A stretch of 53,885 bases of DNA from Saccharothrix coeruleofusca (GTDB taxonomy: Bacteria; Actinomycetota; Actinomycetes; Mycobacteriales; Pseudonocardiaceae), in assembly GCF_014648515.1 (NCBI RefSeq), contig NZ_BMRG01000004.1:180961-234845 (forward strand), written 5' to 3'. This document shows positions 1 to 10,524 of this stretch, piece after piece. The position numbers were made by a program, and so were the translations under genes. The notes beneath the pieces are model-generated. The model saw only the letters and a list, made by a program, of their open reading frames with translations. It was not told the origin of the DNA and ran no database searches. The first letter of the stretch is position 1. Every line of letters begins with the position of its first letter.

Positions 1-696
1 CTCGCCGACCTCGCCTCGGTCCGCGCCTTCGCGGCCGGGTTCACCGACCCCGTCGACGTGCTGATCAACAACGCGGGGGTGATGATCCCGCCCCTGTCCC
101 GCACGGCCGACGGCTTCGAGCTGCAGTTCGGGACCAACCACCTGGGGCACTTCGCGCTCACGAACCTGCTCCTGCCGCGCGTCCGGGACCGGGTCGTCAC
201 CGTCTCCTCCACCGGCCACCGGGTGGGCTCGATCGACTTCGACGACCTCAACTGGGAGCGCAAGCCGTACCGGGCGATGCCCGCCTACGCCCAGTCCAAG
301 CTCGCCAACCTGCTGTTCACCTCCGAACTCCAGCGGCGGCTCACCGGGGTGGGCTCGCCGGTGATCGCCACCGCCGCGCACCCCGGCATGGCCGCCACCA
401 ACCTGCTGCGCTCCAGCGGTCGCCGCGGCCTGCTGCACCGCGCGCAGGAGGCGGTCGCCTGCCTGTTCGCGCAGAGCGACGACGACGGCGCGCTGCCCAC
501 GCTGTACGCGGCCGTGGCGGACCTGCCGGGCGACAGCTACGCAGGCCCAGGCGGGTTCATGCAAGGCCGCGGCGCGCCCGAGCTGGTCGACCGCGCGAGC
601 AACGCCAGGGACGCGGAGGTGGCACGTCGCCTGTGGCGGGTCTCCGAGGAGTTGACGGGCGTCGCGTTCCCGACCGCGCTGAGCCGCTCGGCCTGA
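1..696 (+). CDS. short-chain dehydrogenase/reductase, 5' end outside window
   Basis: Partial gene. The frame is open from base 1 and stops at 694-696; the start codon and the N-terminal Rossmann glycine motif lie upstream of the window. Visible SDR hallmarks are the NNAG strand-4 motif (LINNAGVM, around base 61) and the catalytic Tyr-x-x-x-Lys as YAQSK (around base 289). The segment [17 protein letters not shown] and a late [10 protein letters not shown] are typical of the retinol-dehydrogenase/oxidoreductase subgroup of NAD(P)-dependent SDRs. It probably reduces or oxidises a small carbonyl compound or alcohol in the cytoplasm; the substrate cannot be told from sequence. The next gene on the same strand starts 328 bp later, so it is not obviously in an operon. 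Family assignment is firm, the role is unknown. Confidence 0.9.
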   Translation, partial: LADLASVRAFAAGFTDPVDVLINNAGVMIPPLSRTADGFELQFGTNHLGHFALTNLLLPRVRDRVVTVSSTGHRVGSIDFDDLNWERKPYRAMPAYAQSKLANLLFTSELQRRLTGVGSPVIATAAHPGMAATNLLRSSGRRGLLHRAQEAVACLFAQSDDDGALPTLYAAVADLPGDSYAGPGGFMQGRGAPELVDRASNARDAEVARRLWRVSEELTGVAFPTALSRSA

Positions 697-1024
697 GTTC
701 GGTCGAACCGCCCGCGCGGTCGTGCGCCCGTCAGTGCCGTGTCGCGGTGCACCTGTCGGGCGAAGCGGAGAACCGATCGCGGTGACGACTCATCGACAAC
801 CGGTCGTGATGAACCTCAACGCGGGCGGGGCGGTTCACCCTGGCGGCCTCGGCGGTGCTGACGGGCCTGGCCGCGCTGGCCGTCCTGGGCGGGGTGTTCC
901 TACCGGGGTGATCACCTTCACCGACAGCGGGTCGACCTTGACTTGGGGAACCGTGAGGGTCGCCCTCCGACGGGGTCGCGCGACTGGCGCCTCCGGCCGG
1001 GTGGGCTGGGCCTAAGGTGGCGGC
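697..1024. other. intergenic stretch with a possible frameshifted small membrane ORF
   Basis: No intact gene is convincing in these 328 bases. One relic is visible: ATG at 809 reads MNLNAGG, and after a one-base shift in a G-rich run (about 826-833) the frame 831-911 continues as RFTLAASAVLTGLAALAVLG and stops at 909-911. The joined product would be a small protein with one hydrophobic helix. It could be a decayed lipoprotein or membrane protein or chance. The last bases hold the promoter of the following gene. Confidence 0.35.
1013..1018 (+). promoter_or_regulatory. leaderless-type -10 element before the spermidine-synthase-like gene
   Basis: TAAGGT fits the actinomycete TANNNT -10 consensus and lies six bases before the GTG at 1025. 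There is no clear ribosome-binding site before that GTG. This spacing is what leaderless actinomycete mRNAs show, so transcription probably starts at or next to the start codon. Inference from spacing only. Confidence 0.4.
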
Positions 1025-1861
1025 GTGGAATCCCGCGAGGCCGTGGAGCGCCAGGTGAGGTTCGGCACGGCGCGGCTGGCGCCCGCCCCGTACCGCCCGA
1101 CCGCCTGGCTGCTCACGGTCGACGGCGTCCTGCAGTCCTGCGTGGACCTGACCGACCCGACGTACCTGCACATGCCCTACGCCACGTGGGCGGCCAAGGT
1201 GCTGGACCTGCACTGGCCCGAGGGGGAGCCGGTGTCGGCCCTCCAGGTCGGCGGAGGCGGCTTCACGATCGCCAGGTACCTGGCCGCGACCCGCCCCGGC
1301 TCGCCCCAGACGGTCTACGAGCTGGACGGCCCGCTGGTCGACCTGGTGCGCTCCCACCTGGACCTGGACCTGGACGCGATCGCGAACCTCCGGGTGCGCG
1401 TCGAGGACGGCGAGCCGGGAGTCCGGCGGACCCCCGACGCCACCGCCGACGTCGTGGTCATGGACGTCTTCCAGGCGGGCACCGTGGCCATCCACCTGGC
1501 CGCCGTGGAGTTCCTGCGCGAGATCGCCAGGGTCCTCCGCCCCGGTGGTCTCTACCTGGGCAACATGTGGTCCTCGGCGGAGATGACCCTGCCGCTGCGC
1601 GCCGCGGCGTCGCTGGCCGAGGTGTTCCCGCACGTGGTGCTCCTCGCCGAACCGGGCCTGCTGCTGGGCAAGCGGGCGGGCAACGCGGTGCTGGCCGCCT
1701 CCGACCGCGAGCTGCCGCACCGGGCGCTGGCCGAGTGGGCGCAGGCCGGGGGCAACCGGGTGTTCTGCCTCTCGGCCGCCCAGCTCACCGCCCTGCGCGG
1801 CACCGCGCCCCCGCTCACCGCCGACCACCCGGCGGACGCGGTCACCCCGGTTCCTCGCTGA
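1025..1861 (+). CDS. spermidine synthase-like SAM-binding protein
   Basis: A 278-residue protein starting with GTG. The spermidine synthase/methyltransferase fold shows in the glycine loop VGGGGFTIARYL (about residues 76-87, the usual G-G-G nucleotide-binding turn), an acidic end of strand 2 (VYELDGPLVDLVR), and VVVMDVFQAG (about residue 150), which corresponds to the D-x-F region of polyamine synthases. N-terminal residues 20-60 resemble the small beta domain that precedes this fold. Many actinomycete proteins of this type lack proof of aminopropyl transfer, and the usual GGGDG loop is altered here (GGGGF), so a true polyamine synthase is doubtful; another SAM-dependent or decarboxy-SAM-dependent transferase is possible. 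Soluble, probably cytoplasmic. It seems leaderless and monocistronic, with catalase starting 41 bp downstream. Confidence 0.8.
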   Translation: MESREAVERQVRFGTARLAPAPYRPTAWLLTVDGVLQSCVDLTDPTYLHMPYATWAAKVLDLHWPEGEPVSALQVGGGGFTIARYLAATRPGSPQTVYELDGPLVDLVRSHLDLDLDAIANLRVRVEDGEPGVRRTPDATADVVVMDVFQAGTVAIHLAAVEFLREIARVLRPGGLYLGNMWSSAEMTLPLRAAASLAEVFPHVVLLAEPGLLLGKRAGNAVLAASDRELPHRALAEWAQAGGNRVFCLSAAQLTALRGTAPPLTADHPADAVTPVPR

Positions 1862-1902
1862 TCGCACCGGCCTCGGCCGCGGTGGGCGTGTAGCTGTCGA
1901 TC

Positions 1903-4215
<2,313 letters not shown>

Positions 4216-4223
4216 TCCGCTCC

Positions 4224-4255
4224 GGCGGGTGGGCGCCACACCGCGCCCACCCGCC
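4224..4255 (+). terminator. stem-loop terminator after catalase
   Basis: Perfect 13-bp stem: GGCGGGTGGGCGC at 4224-4236 and its reverse complement at 4243-4255 around a six-base loop, nine bases after the catalase stop. There is no T-tract, as usual for high-GC actinomycete terminators. It may also serve the convergent gene ending at 4352. Confidence 0.7.
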
Positions 4256-4264
4256 TCCGGCCCT

Positions 4265-4326
4265 CCGCGAGTCGCGCGCTCACGCACCCCGAACCGAGCG
4301 TTCGGACACCGCGAGTCGCGCGTTCA
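4265..4326. repeat. pair of 18-bp direct repeats
   Basis: CCGCGAGTCGCGCGCTCA at 4265-4282 recurs at 4309-4326 with a single C-to-T change. Both lie between two convergent genes. Each unit contains the self-complementary CGCGAGTCGCG-like core, so it may be part of a dispersed intergenic repeat. Function unknown. Confidence 0.6.
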
Positions 4327-4351
4327 GGTCAACCGGACGCGGCCTGCCCGC

Positions 4352-4657
4352 TCACGACCGGGGCGGCGTGAGCCACAGCAGGTGCAGCTTCACGTCTTCA
4401 CCGCCCGCCATGCGCGCGAACATGGCCAGAGCGCTGTCCGGGCTCTGGGTGCTGGTGCGGAAATCCCCTTCGGTGGACACGACCTCCGCGCGGTCGCGGA
4501 AAGCCATGCCCCACGCGGCGATCCAGCCGTCGTGCCGAGTGCCGTACTCGTGCGCGATGGCGAACAGCCGGGGAGCGTCGTCCTCGGACAACCCCTTGAG
4601 GAAGTCGGCGAACCCGGCCTCGTCCCACAGCGGTTCCAGTTCGGCCAGCTTGTCCAT
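4352..4657 (-). CDS. small conserved hypothetical protein
   Basis: A 101-residue soluble, acidic protein (begins MDKLAELEPLWDEAGFADFL), with ATG at 4657 preceded by a GAAAGG-type ribosome-binding site. No signal peptide, membrane helix or known catalytic motif is seen. Codon use is strongly GC-biased at third positions, as in neighbouring real genes, and the protein has a normal composition with regular helical stretches (LKGLSEDDAPRLFAIAHEYG). It is convergent with catalase and divergent from the XRE regulator at 4895. I do not recognise the family; it resembles small actinomycete proteins of unknown function. It seems a real gene but without an assignable role. Confidence 0.65.
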   Translation of the reverse strand: MDKLAELEPLWDEAGFADFLKGLSEDDAPRLFAIAHEYGTRHDGWIAAWGMAFRDRAEVVSTEGDFRTSTQSPDSALAMFARMAGGEDVKLHLLWLTPPRS

Positions 4658-4789
4658 GCGATGTGCCTTTCAGTGGTGAGAAGCCCTGCCGGTGCTCGCA
4701 AAGCGCGCGGTTGTCATCGGGTACCGATGAACCCCTGGGTTTGGGACGGCTGGGCACTGCGGGACGAGCGCTCGCATGGAACTTTACGA

Positions 4790-4803
4790 ATGGAATGTTC
4801 CAT
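4790..4803. promoter_or_regulatory. palindrome upstream of the XRE regulator
   Basis: ATGGAATGTTCCAT has perfect six-base arms (ATGGAA/TTCCAT) around TG. It lies about 90 bp before the XRE start at 4895, between that gene and the divergent gene starting at 4657. TGGAA also occurs at 4777-4781 and 4819-4823. It could be an operator for the neighbouring regulator; inference only. Confidence 0.35.
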
Positions 4804-4894
4804 ACGGAAGTCGCTCGATGGAAGTAACTCGACGGAGGAGGCGAGTCGCGACCCTGCACACTGAGCGGCGGCCAAGAGACGATGGAGGTGCTCG

Positions 4895-5767
4895 ATGGTT
4901 CGCCCGCGGCCCACGATCCGACGCCGCCGAGTCGCTCGCGAGGTGCGACGCCTTCGGGAGGAAGCGGGGCGGACCCGCGATGACATCGCCCGGTTGCTGG
5001 AGTGCGGGCTGCCCAAGATCAGCAAGCTGGAGACCTATCGCGCCAACTTCAACCCGTCGGAGTTGATCCGCGTCCTCGACTACCTCGGTACCCCCGACCC
5101 CTTGCGCACCCAGCTCATCGAGTGGAATCGAGAGGCCCGTCATCGCGGTCTGCTCCAAGAGCACCCGGAAGCCGCGCCTGAGACCCGCCGGCCCTACATG
5201 GCCTTCGAGCAGGACGCCTCCCGGCTTCAGGTGTACGAGTCCGAACTCGTGCACGGCTTGGCCCAGACAGAGGACTACGCCCGTGCCGTGGTGGAGGCGA
5301 TGGCTCCCCAGATGTCCGACGTCGAAGTACGACGTCGAGTCGAACTCAGGATGGCAAGACAAGCCCTCGTGACCTGTGACGATCCGGTCGACTACTGGTT
5401 GATCCTCAACGAGGCGGTCGTCCGCCGCGCGGTGGGCGGTGCGAAGACCATGATCGGGCAGGTGGAGCGACTGCTGGAACTGGCTCGACGGAAGAACGTG
5501 ACGCTCCAGGTGCTGCCGTTTTCCGCCGGTGCGCACGCTGCCATGTCCTCGCCGTTCACCATCCTGTCGTTCGACAACGACGACGAGCCTCCGATGGTGT
5601 ACGTGGAGGACGTGTCCCACTCGTACCTGCTGGAGAAAGCAGGACAGCTGGACACCTATAACGTGGCGTTCAACCGTCTGCGCGCCTCGGCGTTGAGCCC
5701 CGATCTGTCCTTCGAGCTGTTGCGCACGGCGGCCAACGAGTGGACAAGAGCAGGAGGCATCGCATGA
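4895..5767 (+). CDS. XRE-family regulator with DUF5753 ligand/effector domain
   Basis: A 290-residue cytoplasmic DNA-binding protein. Residues 10-75 form a helix-turn-helix of the XRE type (VRRLREEAGRTRDDIARLL, then LPKISKLETYRANFNPSE). The remaining two thirds match the actinomycete DUF5753 domain, with VYESELVHGLAQTEDYARAVVEA and LEEALRR-like spacing followed by a late VYVEDVSHSYLLEKAGQLD segment. The ATG at 4895 follows GGAGG at 4884-4888. The gene overlaps the next one by an ATGA, so the two are translationally coupled. Such pairs are very common in Streptomyces and relatives, where members affect development or antibiotic production (BldB/WhiJ/AbaA-like systems). The target genes here are unknown. 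Confidence 0.9.
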   Translation: MVRPRPTIRRRRVAREVRRLREEAGRTRDDIARLLECGLPKISKLETYRANFNPSELIRVLDYLGTPDPLRTQLIEWNREARHRGLLQEHPEAAPETRRPYMAFEQDASRLQVYESELVHGLAQTEDYARAVVEAMAPQMSDVEVRRRVELRMARQALVTCDDPVDYWLILNEAVVRRAVGGAKTMIGQVERLLELARRKNVTLQVLPFSAGAHAAMSSPFTILSFDNDDEPPMVYVEDVSHSYLLEKAGQLDTYNVAFNRLRASALSPDLSFELLRTAANEWTRAGGIA

Positions 5768-5964
5768 TCGACAGCGCTTGTTTCGCCAGCGCTCGCTGGA
5801 AGAACGCGAGCAACCACGACGGCAGCTGCGTCGACCTGGCCCTGATTCCCGCCGCGCTGGCCGTGCGGGACTCGAAGAACCCGCAGGGGCCGCTGCTGGC
5901 TTTCCCGGCTGAGCGCGGGGCAGCCTTCCTGGCGGCGGTGAAGAGCGGCCGGTTCGACCGCTGA
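5764..5964 (+). CDS. DUF397 small protein, partner of the XRE regulator
   Basis: A 66-residue protein beginning MIDSACFASARWKNAS. DUF397 is shown by the W-x-K-A/S-S-x-x-x-G/D-G-S-C-V-D pattern (WKNASNHDGSCVDLA), the core VRDSKNPQGPLLAF and the C-terminal FLAAVKSGRFDR. Its ATG lies inside the stop of the XRE gene (ATGA). In this family the small partner often counteracts or modulates the cognate DUF5753 regulator, in an antitoxin-like or WhiJ-partner-like way. That role is inferred from family and coupling rather than shown here. Confidence 0.9.
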   Translation: MIDSACFASARWKNASNHDGSCVDLALIPAALAVRDSKNPQGPLLAFPAERGAAFLAAVKSGRFDR

Positions 5965-6098
5965 ACCCGGCCATGTGCCGTCCCTGTCAACTCGGGCTGA
6001 GGCCGCGTCGTCGCCTCTCTCTGCCCCTAAGACGCTTGTGGCGCGTCGTCCGGCACCACTAGAACTGGTCGGACGTCGGTCGATCAAAGGGGATTGCC

Positions 6099-8801
6099 AT
6101 GCGCTCGCTGAGCACCCTGTTACCCGCGTTATTGGTGGCGGCTCTGGTCACGCCGATCGCGGCTACGGCTCAGGCTCAACCGGTGCCGGACTCGCCGTCG
6201 CCGGGGTGGGTGGTCAGCGGCGCGCGGTTGACGTGGACGGCGCCCGCTCCGGTTCCGCCGGGTGGTGCGGCGGTGGAGTTCTGGAACGGTGACCGGCTGC
6301 TGGGTCTGCCGCGCCCGTCCGCTGACCTGCGGACCTACACCCTGGAGTCGGCGGAGGTCGGCGACGCCGCCGACTTGCAGGTGCGGGTGTCGGGCAGGCG
6401 CCTGGACGTCGAGGAGCCCGCTTCCCCGTCGGCCGGGGTGATCGCGCCGCTGCCCGCGCCGCTGCCCGCCGGGGAGGTCGATCCCGGCACACCCGGCCCG
6501 TTCGCCACCAGCACGGGGGAGTACGAGCTGGACCCGATCAGCGTGCCCGGTTACGCGGTGCCGCTGGAGATGCGGGCCGTGGTGGTCGCGCCGACCGGTG
6601 CGCCGGGGCGGCGTCCGCTGGCGCTGCTGCTGCACGGCAGGCACGCCACCTGCTACGACGGGACCACGATCCTGCTGGAGTGGCCCTGCCCGGCACCGTC
6701 CAAGCCGATACCCAGCCACCGCGGCTACCTCCAGGCGCAGCGACTGCTGGCCTCGCAGGGCTACGTGACCGTCTCCATCTCGGCCAACGGCGTCAACGCG
6801 CAGGACGCGCTGGACCAGGACTCGGGTGCGGGCGCGCGGTCGGCGCTGGTGCGCGCGCACCTGGCCAGGTGGGCGGACTGGGCGGGCCAGGGACGGCCCT
6901 CGGCACCCGAGGTCGTCCGGACCGCGCCGGTGGCCGATCCGGGCAGGGTGTTGCTGGTCGGGCACTCCCGTGGCGGCGAGGGGGTCAACCGGGCAGTGGT
7001 CGACAGCCTCGTCCCGCCGCCACCCGGCAGCGGCCACGACGAGCCCGCGCGCTGGACGATCAAGGGCCAGGTGCTGATCGGTCCGACGGTCTTCGGGCAC
7101 AACCCCGCACCGGACGTGCCGTCGGTGACGGTCCTGCCCGGCTGCGACGGGGACGTGGCCGACCTGCAGGGCCAGATGTACGTGGACGCCACCCGCGGTG
7201 TCAGCCGTGGAACCGCGTTGCACAGCGCGCTGTACTTCGTCGGCGCGAACCACAACTACTTCAACGCCGAGTGGACCCCCGGTCAGGCGGAGGCCCCGGC
7301 CTCCGACGACTTCCGCTCCCCGCCGGAGGACCCGGTGTGCTCGCCGGGCACCGCCACCCGCCTCACGGCCGAGCAGCAGCAGAGCGCGGGCGCGACCTAC
7401 ATCGCCGCGGCGGCGCGCCTGTTCGTCGCGGGTGACCGGCGGGTGCTGCCGCTGCTGGACGGCTCGGGCGCGCGTGCCCCGTCGGCCGACCCGGCGCGCG
7501 TGCTCGCCCACGCCGTCGGCGCCGACCGCACCCCGTTCGTCGTGCCCGACGAGACGACCACCGCCGGTGGTGGCGCGCGGATGTGCGCGCAGGTCTCGGC
7601 CGACCCGGCCGCGGCGTGCGTCGACCCGGCCGCCAGCCGCCCGTCGCCGCACTTCGTCCGGTTCAACCGCATCGCGTCCGAGTCCGGTCGACTCGCCGTG
7701 GCGCTGCGCTGGAGCGCCGACGGGCAGACCGCGACCGCGCGCCCCGGCGCGCCGGTGTCCCTGGCCGGGTCGCGGGAGCTGGCGCTGCGGCTGGCCGTGC
7801 CGCCGAACACCACGGCCACCCGCTTCGACGTGGCCGTCACCGACTCGACCGGACGCCGCGCGCGACTGGGCGCGGTGACGCTGGACGGGCTGCCCGCCAC
7901 CGACCGGGTGTCCGGCCGCTGGGCCCAGGAAGTCCGGGTGCCGCTGCCCGCGCGCGGGATCGACCTGCGCCGCGTCGCCGAGCTGGAGCTGGTCCCGCAC
8001 GGCGGCGGCGGGGAGGCGTGGCTGATCGACGCCCACGGCTGGGCCCCCGGCCTGCCGGACCCGCGACCGGTGGCGCTGCCGCGTGTCGACGTGGGCGCGC
8101 TGACCGTCGAGGAGGGCGACTCCGGCACGCGGACCGTCCGGTTCCCGGTCTCGGTCACCGGGGACGGCGCGGGCTCGGTGCGGGTGTTCGTCCAGGACCA
8201 GGGCGCGACCACCTACACCGAGCAGCTGGTGGCGGTCGAGCCGGGACAGCGCGAGCTGGAAGTCCCCGTTCAGGTCACCGGCAACACCCGGTGGAGCTTC
8301 GACGCGCGGCGCACGGTCGTGGTCAAGGCCGTGCGGGGCGCGGTCGTCGGCCGCTACGCGGGCAGGTTGACCGTGCCCAACGACGATCCGCGACCGGTCC
8401 TCACCGCCACCCCGGTCACCGACGAGGTCTCCGAGGGCGGCACCCTGCTGTGGCGGTTGACGCTGTCCGCCGCGGCCGACTCGAACGTCTCGGTCGGCGG
8501 CCTTCCGGTGGCCCCCGGCGGGGTCGAGCTGTCCACCACCGACGTCGACGAGACATGGTTCCGCGAGCGCGTCTTCCAGGAGGAGCCGCTGCCCTCGCGG
8601 CCGCTGTCGACCACCGGGTTGCAGGACAGCACCGTCTTCCTGCCCGGCGACGTGAGCGAGGACCTCTTCGTGCCGACGGTGATTGACGGGGAGGCCGAAC
8701 CGGTCGAGCGGGTTCGCTTCGACCTGCCGAACTCCGCGCCGGACGCCCCCGGCATCTCACTCGTCGGCGCGGTCGCCGACGGCGCGCCGGACGGGCGGTG
8801 A
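6099..8801 (+). CDS. secreted alpha/beta-hydrolase with C-terminal beta-sandwich domains
   Basis: A 900-residue secreted protein. ATG 6099 follows AAAGGGGA. Residues 1-27 form a Sec signal peptide (hydrophobic LLPALLVAALVTPIAATA, then AQAQP). An alpha/beta-hydrolase fold follows: RRPLALLLHGRHATCY carries the oxyanion strand and VLLVGHSRGGEGVNRAV has the nucleophile elbow with Ser at about residue 290. FVGANHNYFNAEW near residue 387 supplies a plausible catalytic His. After about residue 660, VTVEEGDSGTRTVRFPVSV and a related block EVSEGGTLLWRLTLS look like Calx-beta-type sandwich repeats. The substrate is unknown; an esterase or polyester/lipid hydrolase is possible. It is preceded by 134 bp after the DUF397 gene and appears to be its own unit. 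Confidence 0.8.
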   Translation: MRSLSTLLPALLVAALVTPIAATAQAQPVPDSPSPGWVVSGARLTWTAPAPVPPGGAAVEFWNGDRLLGLPRPSADLRTYTLESAEVGDAADLQVRVSGRRLDVEEPASPSAGVIAPLPAPLPAGEVDPGTPGPFATSTGEYELDPISVPGYAVPLEMRAVVVAPTGAPGRRPLALLLHGRHATCYDGTTILLEWPCPAPSKPIPSHRGYLQAQRLLASQGYVTVSISANGVNAQDALDQDSGAGARSALVRAHLARWADWAGQGRPSAPEVVRTAPVADPGRVLLVGHSRGGEGVNRAVVDSLVPPPPGSGHDEPARWTIKGQVLIGPTVFGHNPAPDVPSVTVLPGCDGDVADLQGQMYVDATRGVSRGTALHSALYFVGANHNYFNAEWTPGQAEAPASDDFRSPPEDPVCSPGTATRLTAEQQQSAGATYIAAAARLFVAGDRRVLPLLDGSGARAPSADPARVLAHAVGADRTPFVVPDETTTAGGGARMCAQVSADPAAACVDPAASRPSPHFVRFNRIASESGRLAVALRWSADGQTATARPGAPVSLAGSRELALRLAVPPNTTATRFDVAVTDSTGRRARLGAVTLDGLPATDRVSGRWAQEVRVPLPARGIDLRRVAELELVPHGGGGEAWLIDAHGWAPGLPDPRPVALPRVDVGALTVEEGDSGTRTVRFPVSVTGDGAGSVRVFVQDQGATTYTEQLVAVEPGQRELEVPVQVTGNTRWSFDARRTVVVKAVRGAVVGRYAGRLTVPNDDPRPVLTATPVTDEVSEGGTLLWRLTLSAAADSNVSVGGLPVAPGGVELSTTDVDETWFRERVFQEEPLPSRPLSTTGLQDSTVFLPGDVSEDLFVPTVIDGEAEPVERVRFDLPNSAPDAPGISLVGAVADGAPDGR

Positions 8802-8813
8802 CCGCAGGCCCTG

Positions 8814-8840
8814 CGCAACGCGCATTGCGTAGGGCCTACG
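8814..8840. promoter_or_regulatory. overlapping inverted repeats, probable TetR operator
   Basis: Two inverted repeats adjoin just upstream of the TetR-type gene at 8864. CGCAA (8814-8818) pairs with TTGCG (8825-8829), and CGTAGG (8828-8833) pairs with CCTACG (8835-8840) around a single G. A TATGAT hexamer at 8852-8857 is a good -10 candidate. TetR regulators commonly repress their own promoter through such sites, so this is probably an autoregulatory operator. Inference. Confidence 0.5.
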
Positions 8841-8863
8841 GAGTGGGTTCCTATGATGGTGTC

Positions 8864-9634
8864 ATGGTGGAGAGCAGCGGCAGTGGCGATCCGGCGCGCA
8901 CGATCGCCATGCTGTGGGGCACCCGACAGCTCCCGCGACGCGGACCCAAGCACACCCTGACCACCGCGCGGGTGGTCGCCGCCGCCGTCGAGCTGGCCGA
9001 CGCCGACCAGGACCTGGCCGCGCTGTCCATGCGCCGGGTCGCGGAAGCGCTGGGCGTGGGCACGATGTCGCTCTACACCTACGTCGCGTCCCGCGAGGAG
9101 CTGGTCGAGGCCATGCTCGACAAGGTCTACGGGGAAGCCGTCGAGCAGCTGGGCGCACCGGAGGACAGCGGTTGGGAAGAGGGTCTGCGCCGGGTCGCGC
9201 GGGTGAACTGGGACCTGTGCATGCGCCACCCGTGGGTGCTCCAGGTGTTCACCGGCCGTCCTCCGCTGGGACCGCACGCGACGGCGAAGTACGAGCGGGA
9301 GCTCAGCGTGGTCGAGGGCATCGGGCTCACCGACGTCGAGATGGACGCCGTGATCACCCTCGTGCACACCCACGTCGAGGGGGTGGCCCGCCGCCGGGTC
9401 GAGGCCGACCGGGTCGTCCGCCGCACGGGCATCACCGACGAGCAGTGGTGGCGCGAGGTCGAGCCGTTCGTCGCGGAGGTCATGGACCCAGCCCGGTTCC
9501 CGATCTCGGCGCGCGTGGGCCAAGCGGCCGGGCAGGCGCACCAGGCGGCGCACAACCCGGAGCACGCCTACACCTTCGGGCTGGACAGGCTGCTCAAGGG
9601 CGTGGGGGCGCTGATCGAGGAGCGCTCCGCCTGA
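8864..9634 (+). CDS. TetR/AcrR-family transcriptional regulator
   Basis: A 256-residue protein. The N-terminal HTH is LTTARVVAAAVELADADQDL, then SMRRVAEALGVGTMSLYTYV, ending in the family-typical SREELVEAMLDKV (residues about 30-85). The C-terminal part fits the TetR_C class found with tetracycline-type repressors (about residues 95-250), which binds a small ligand. I chose ATG 8864 over the in-frame GTG at 8798 because the palindromes and -10 hexamer lie between them and would otherwise be inside the gene. It is convergent with the sugar kinase at 9657. The regulated partner gene is not obvious: the upstream hydrolase is co-directional and 62 bp away, so the control target may be its own promoter or a distant gene. 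Confidence 0.9.
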   Translation: MVESSGSGDPARTIAMLWGTRQLPRRGPKHTLTTARVVAAAVELADADQDLAALSMRRVAEALGVGTMSLYTYVASREELVEAMLDKVYGEAVEQLGAPEDSGWEEGLRRVARVNWDLCMRHPWVLQVFTGRPPLGPHATAKYERELSVVEGIGLTDVEMDAVITLVHTHVEGVARRRVEADRVVRRTGITDEQWWREVEPFVAEVMDPARFPISARVGQAAGQAHQAAHNPEHAYTFGLDRLLKGVGALIEERSA

Positions 9635-9656
9635 TCGACCGCGGTGCCGCCGAACT

Positions 9657-10508
9657 TCAGTCCAGTGGTGCCAGCTCGGGGGAGGCCAGGCAGCGCGCGG
9701 CCTGCGCCGCCCCGGCCGCCAGCGCGCCCGGCACGTCGGCACCGCCCAGGTGCGCCACGAGGTAACCGGAGAAGAAGGCGTCCCCGGCCCCGTTGGTGTC
9801 CACGATCCGCTCGACCGGTGCGGCGGCCACCCGGTGCACCGCGCCGTCCACCGCCGCCACCGCGCCTTCGGCCCCGAGCGTGGCCACCGCGGCCCTGCGG
9901 GAGGTGATGAACCGCATCAGGTCCGCATGGGTGGCCATGCCGTCATCGTTGAGGAACACGTGGTCGGCGGCGTCGACGAAGTCCTGGTGGAACGCGGAGG
10001 CACCGTCGTAGTCGTGCAGGTCGCACCATACCGGCACGTCGGCGGTGCGGGCCGCGGCCAGGAACGGGCGCGCGTGGTCGGCGAGGTCGACCACGGCCGC
10101 GTCGGCACCCGCGAGGGCTTCCAGCGCGCGGTCGTCGTGCCGGGGGGAGCGCAACCGCGGCAGCTCCAGGTAGATCGAGAGCCTGCCGCCGCGCGGGTCC
10201 ATCAGGTTGAGGTGCCGCTCGGTGGCACCGTCGATGACCTCGGCGATCACCTCGACGCCCGCGGCCCGCAACTTGTCCAGCACCAATCGGCCCGCTTCGT
10301 CGTCGCCGACCACGGTGCGCAGCGTCACCCGCGCGCCCAGTGCCGCCAGGTTGAGCGCCTTGCCCGCGGAAGTGCCGCCGAGGGCGAACCAGTGATCGGA
10401 GGCGAACACGGCGTGCGGTCGGGGCTCGGGCAGCTTCTCCACAGCCACCAACTGGTTCCAGGACACCGGACCTGCGATGAACACCTTGGGCTCGCGCATG
10501 GCGCTCAT
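9657..10508 (-). CDS. PfkB-family carbohydrate kinase
   Basis: A 283-residue cytoplasmic kinase of the ribokinase-like superfamily, transferring the ATP gamma-phosphate to a sugar or nucleoside. The second PfkB signature is VDTNGAGDAFFSGYLV with the catalytic base Asp at about residue 243. The N-terminal substrate lid region includes ALGGTSAGKALNLAALGA (about residues 42-59), the family-1 signature. Substrate is not assignable; the short form and A/G-rich sequence resemble ribokinase/fructokinase-like members. Start ATG 10508 (MSAMREPKV) or the internal ATG 10499 are both possible. It is on the same strand as, and 16 bp downstream of, the MFS exporter, so the two could be co-transcribed. Confidence 0.9.
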   Translation of the reverse strand: MSAMREPKVFIAGPVSWNQLVAVEKLPEPRPHAVFASDHWFALGGTSAGKALNLAALGARVTLRTVVGDDEAGRLVLDKLRAAGVEVIAEVIDGATERHLNLMDPRGGRLSIYLELPRLRSPRHDDRALEALAGADAAVVDLADHARPFLAAARTADVPVWCDLHDYDGASAFHQDFVDAADHVFLNDDGMATHADLMRFITSRRAAVATLGAEGAVAAVDGAVHRVAAAPVERIVDTNGAGDAFFSGYLVAHLGGADVPGALAAGAAQAARCLASPELAPLD

Positions 10509-10524
10509 TGTGGCCGTGTCGCGC

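Noticed and set aside
6129-8036. A 635-codon minus-strand frame opposite the secreted hydrolase
   Set aside because: Shadow frame: composition dominated by R, G, H, Q and V, with no motif; the plus strand encodes a clear signal peptide and nucleophile elbow.
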